Notes under the pieces: model-generated
What the model was told of the DNA's origin: nothing
Database searches by the model: none
Seen by the model: only the letters and a program-made list of their open reading frames with translations
Shown here: positions 6,305 through 6,310 of the stretch, piece by piece
Layout of the letters: each line of letters begins with the position of its first letter
Numbering within the stretch: position 1 is the first letter of the stretch
Assembly: GCA_002381765.1 (NCBI GenBank)
Contig: DFXX01000018.1
Span: 1-6,310, forward strand
Origin: Bacteriovoracaceae bacterium UBA4097
GTDB lineage: Bacteria > Bdellovibrionota > Bacteriovoracia > Bacteriovoracales > Bacteriovoracaceae
Length of the DNA stretch: 6,310 bases
Direction: 5' to 3'
Made by a program: the position numbers and the translations under genes

Positions 6305-6310
6305 ATTCCT

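Overview
The window holds four complete genes and no gene-free stretch longer than 126 bases. It looks like a chromosomal segment of a Gram-negative bacterium with moderate to low GC: it encodes a lipoprotein with a clear lipobox, a Sec-type exported protein, and strong AAGGAG-type ribosome binding sites. The style (many exported proteins of unknown family, SWIM/SNF2 ATPase, short intergenic gaps) would fit a Bdellovibrionota-type organism such as Bacteriovorax or its relatives. That assignment is a low-confidence inference, because no taxonomic marker gene is present.

Layout: (1) 1-84 is a leader region with a repeat copy and a ribosome binding site. (2) 85-3180 (+) is a 1031-residue SWIM zinc-finger plus SNF2-family ATPase. 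(3) 3181-3300 is a 120-base intergenic region with a second repeat copy and two small dyads. (4) 3301-3957 (+) is a 218-residue lipoprotein of unknown family. (5) 3958-4006 is a 49-base gap between convergent genes; a strong palindrome (3968-3998) starts in it. (6) 4007-4864 (-) is a 285-residue exported protein of unknown family with six cysteines. (7) 4865-4990 is a divergent promoter region. (8) 4991-6304 (+) is UDP-glucose 6-dehydrogenase, complete, with its stop six bases from the window end.

The genes do not form an obvious operon or pathway. The SNF2 ATPase acts on nucleic acid in the cytoplasm, the lipoprotein and the exported protein act in the envelope, and Ugd makes UDP-glucuronate for surface polysaccharides. 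Each gene has its own ribosome binding site, and the gaps and orientations suggest separate transcripts. The most notable extra structure is a small repeat family (core GTACGTGACACTTTTC, identical over 16 bases on both sides of the SNF2 gene, with a related foldable palindrome between the convergent genes). There is also a C-rich, G-poor composition at the 3' ends of all three plus-strand genes, which may reflect Rho-dependent termination. I do not see a convincing undescribed multi-gene system here.
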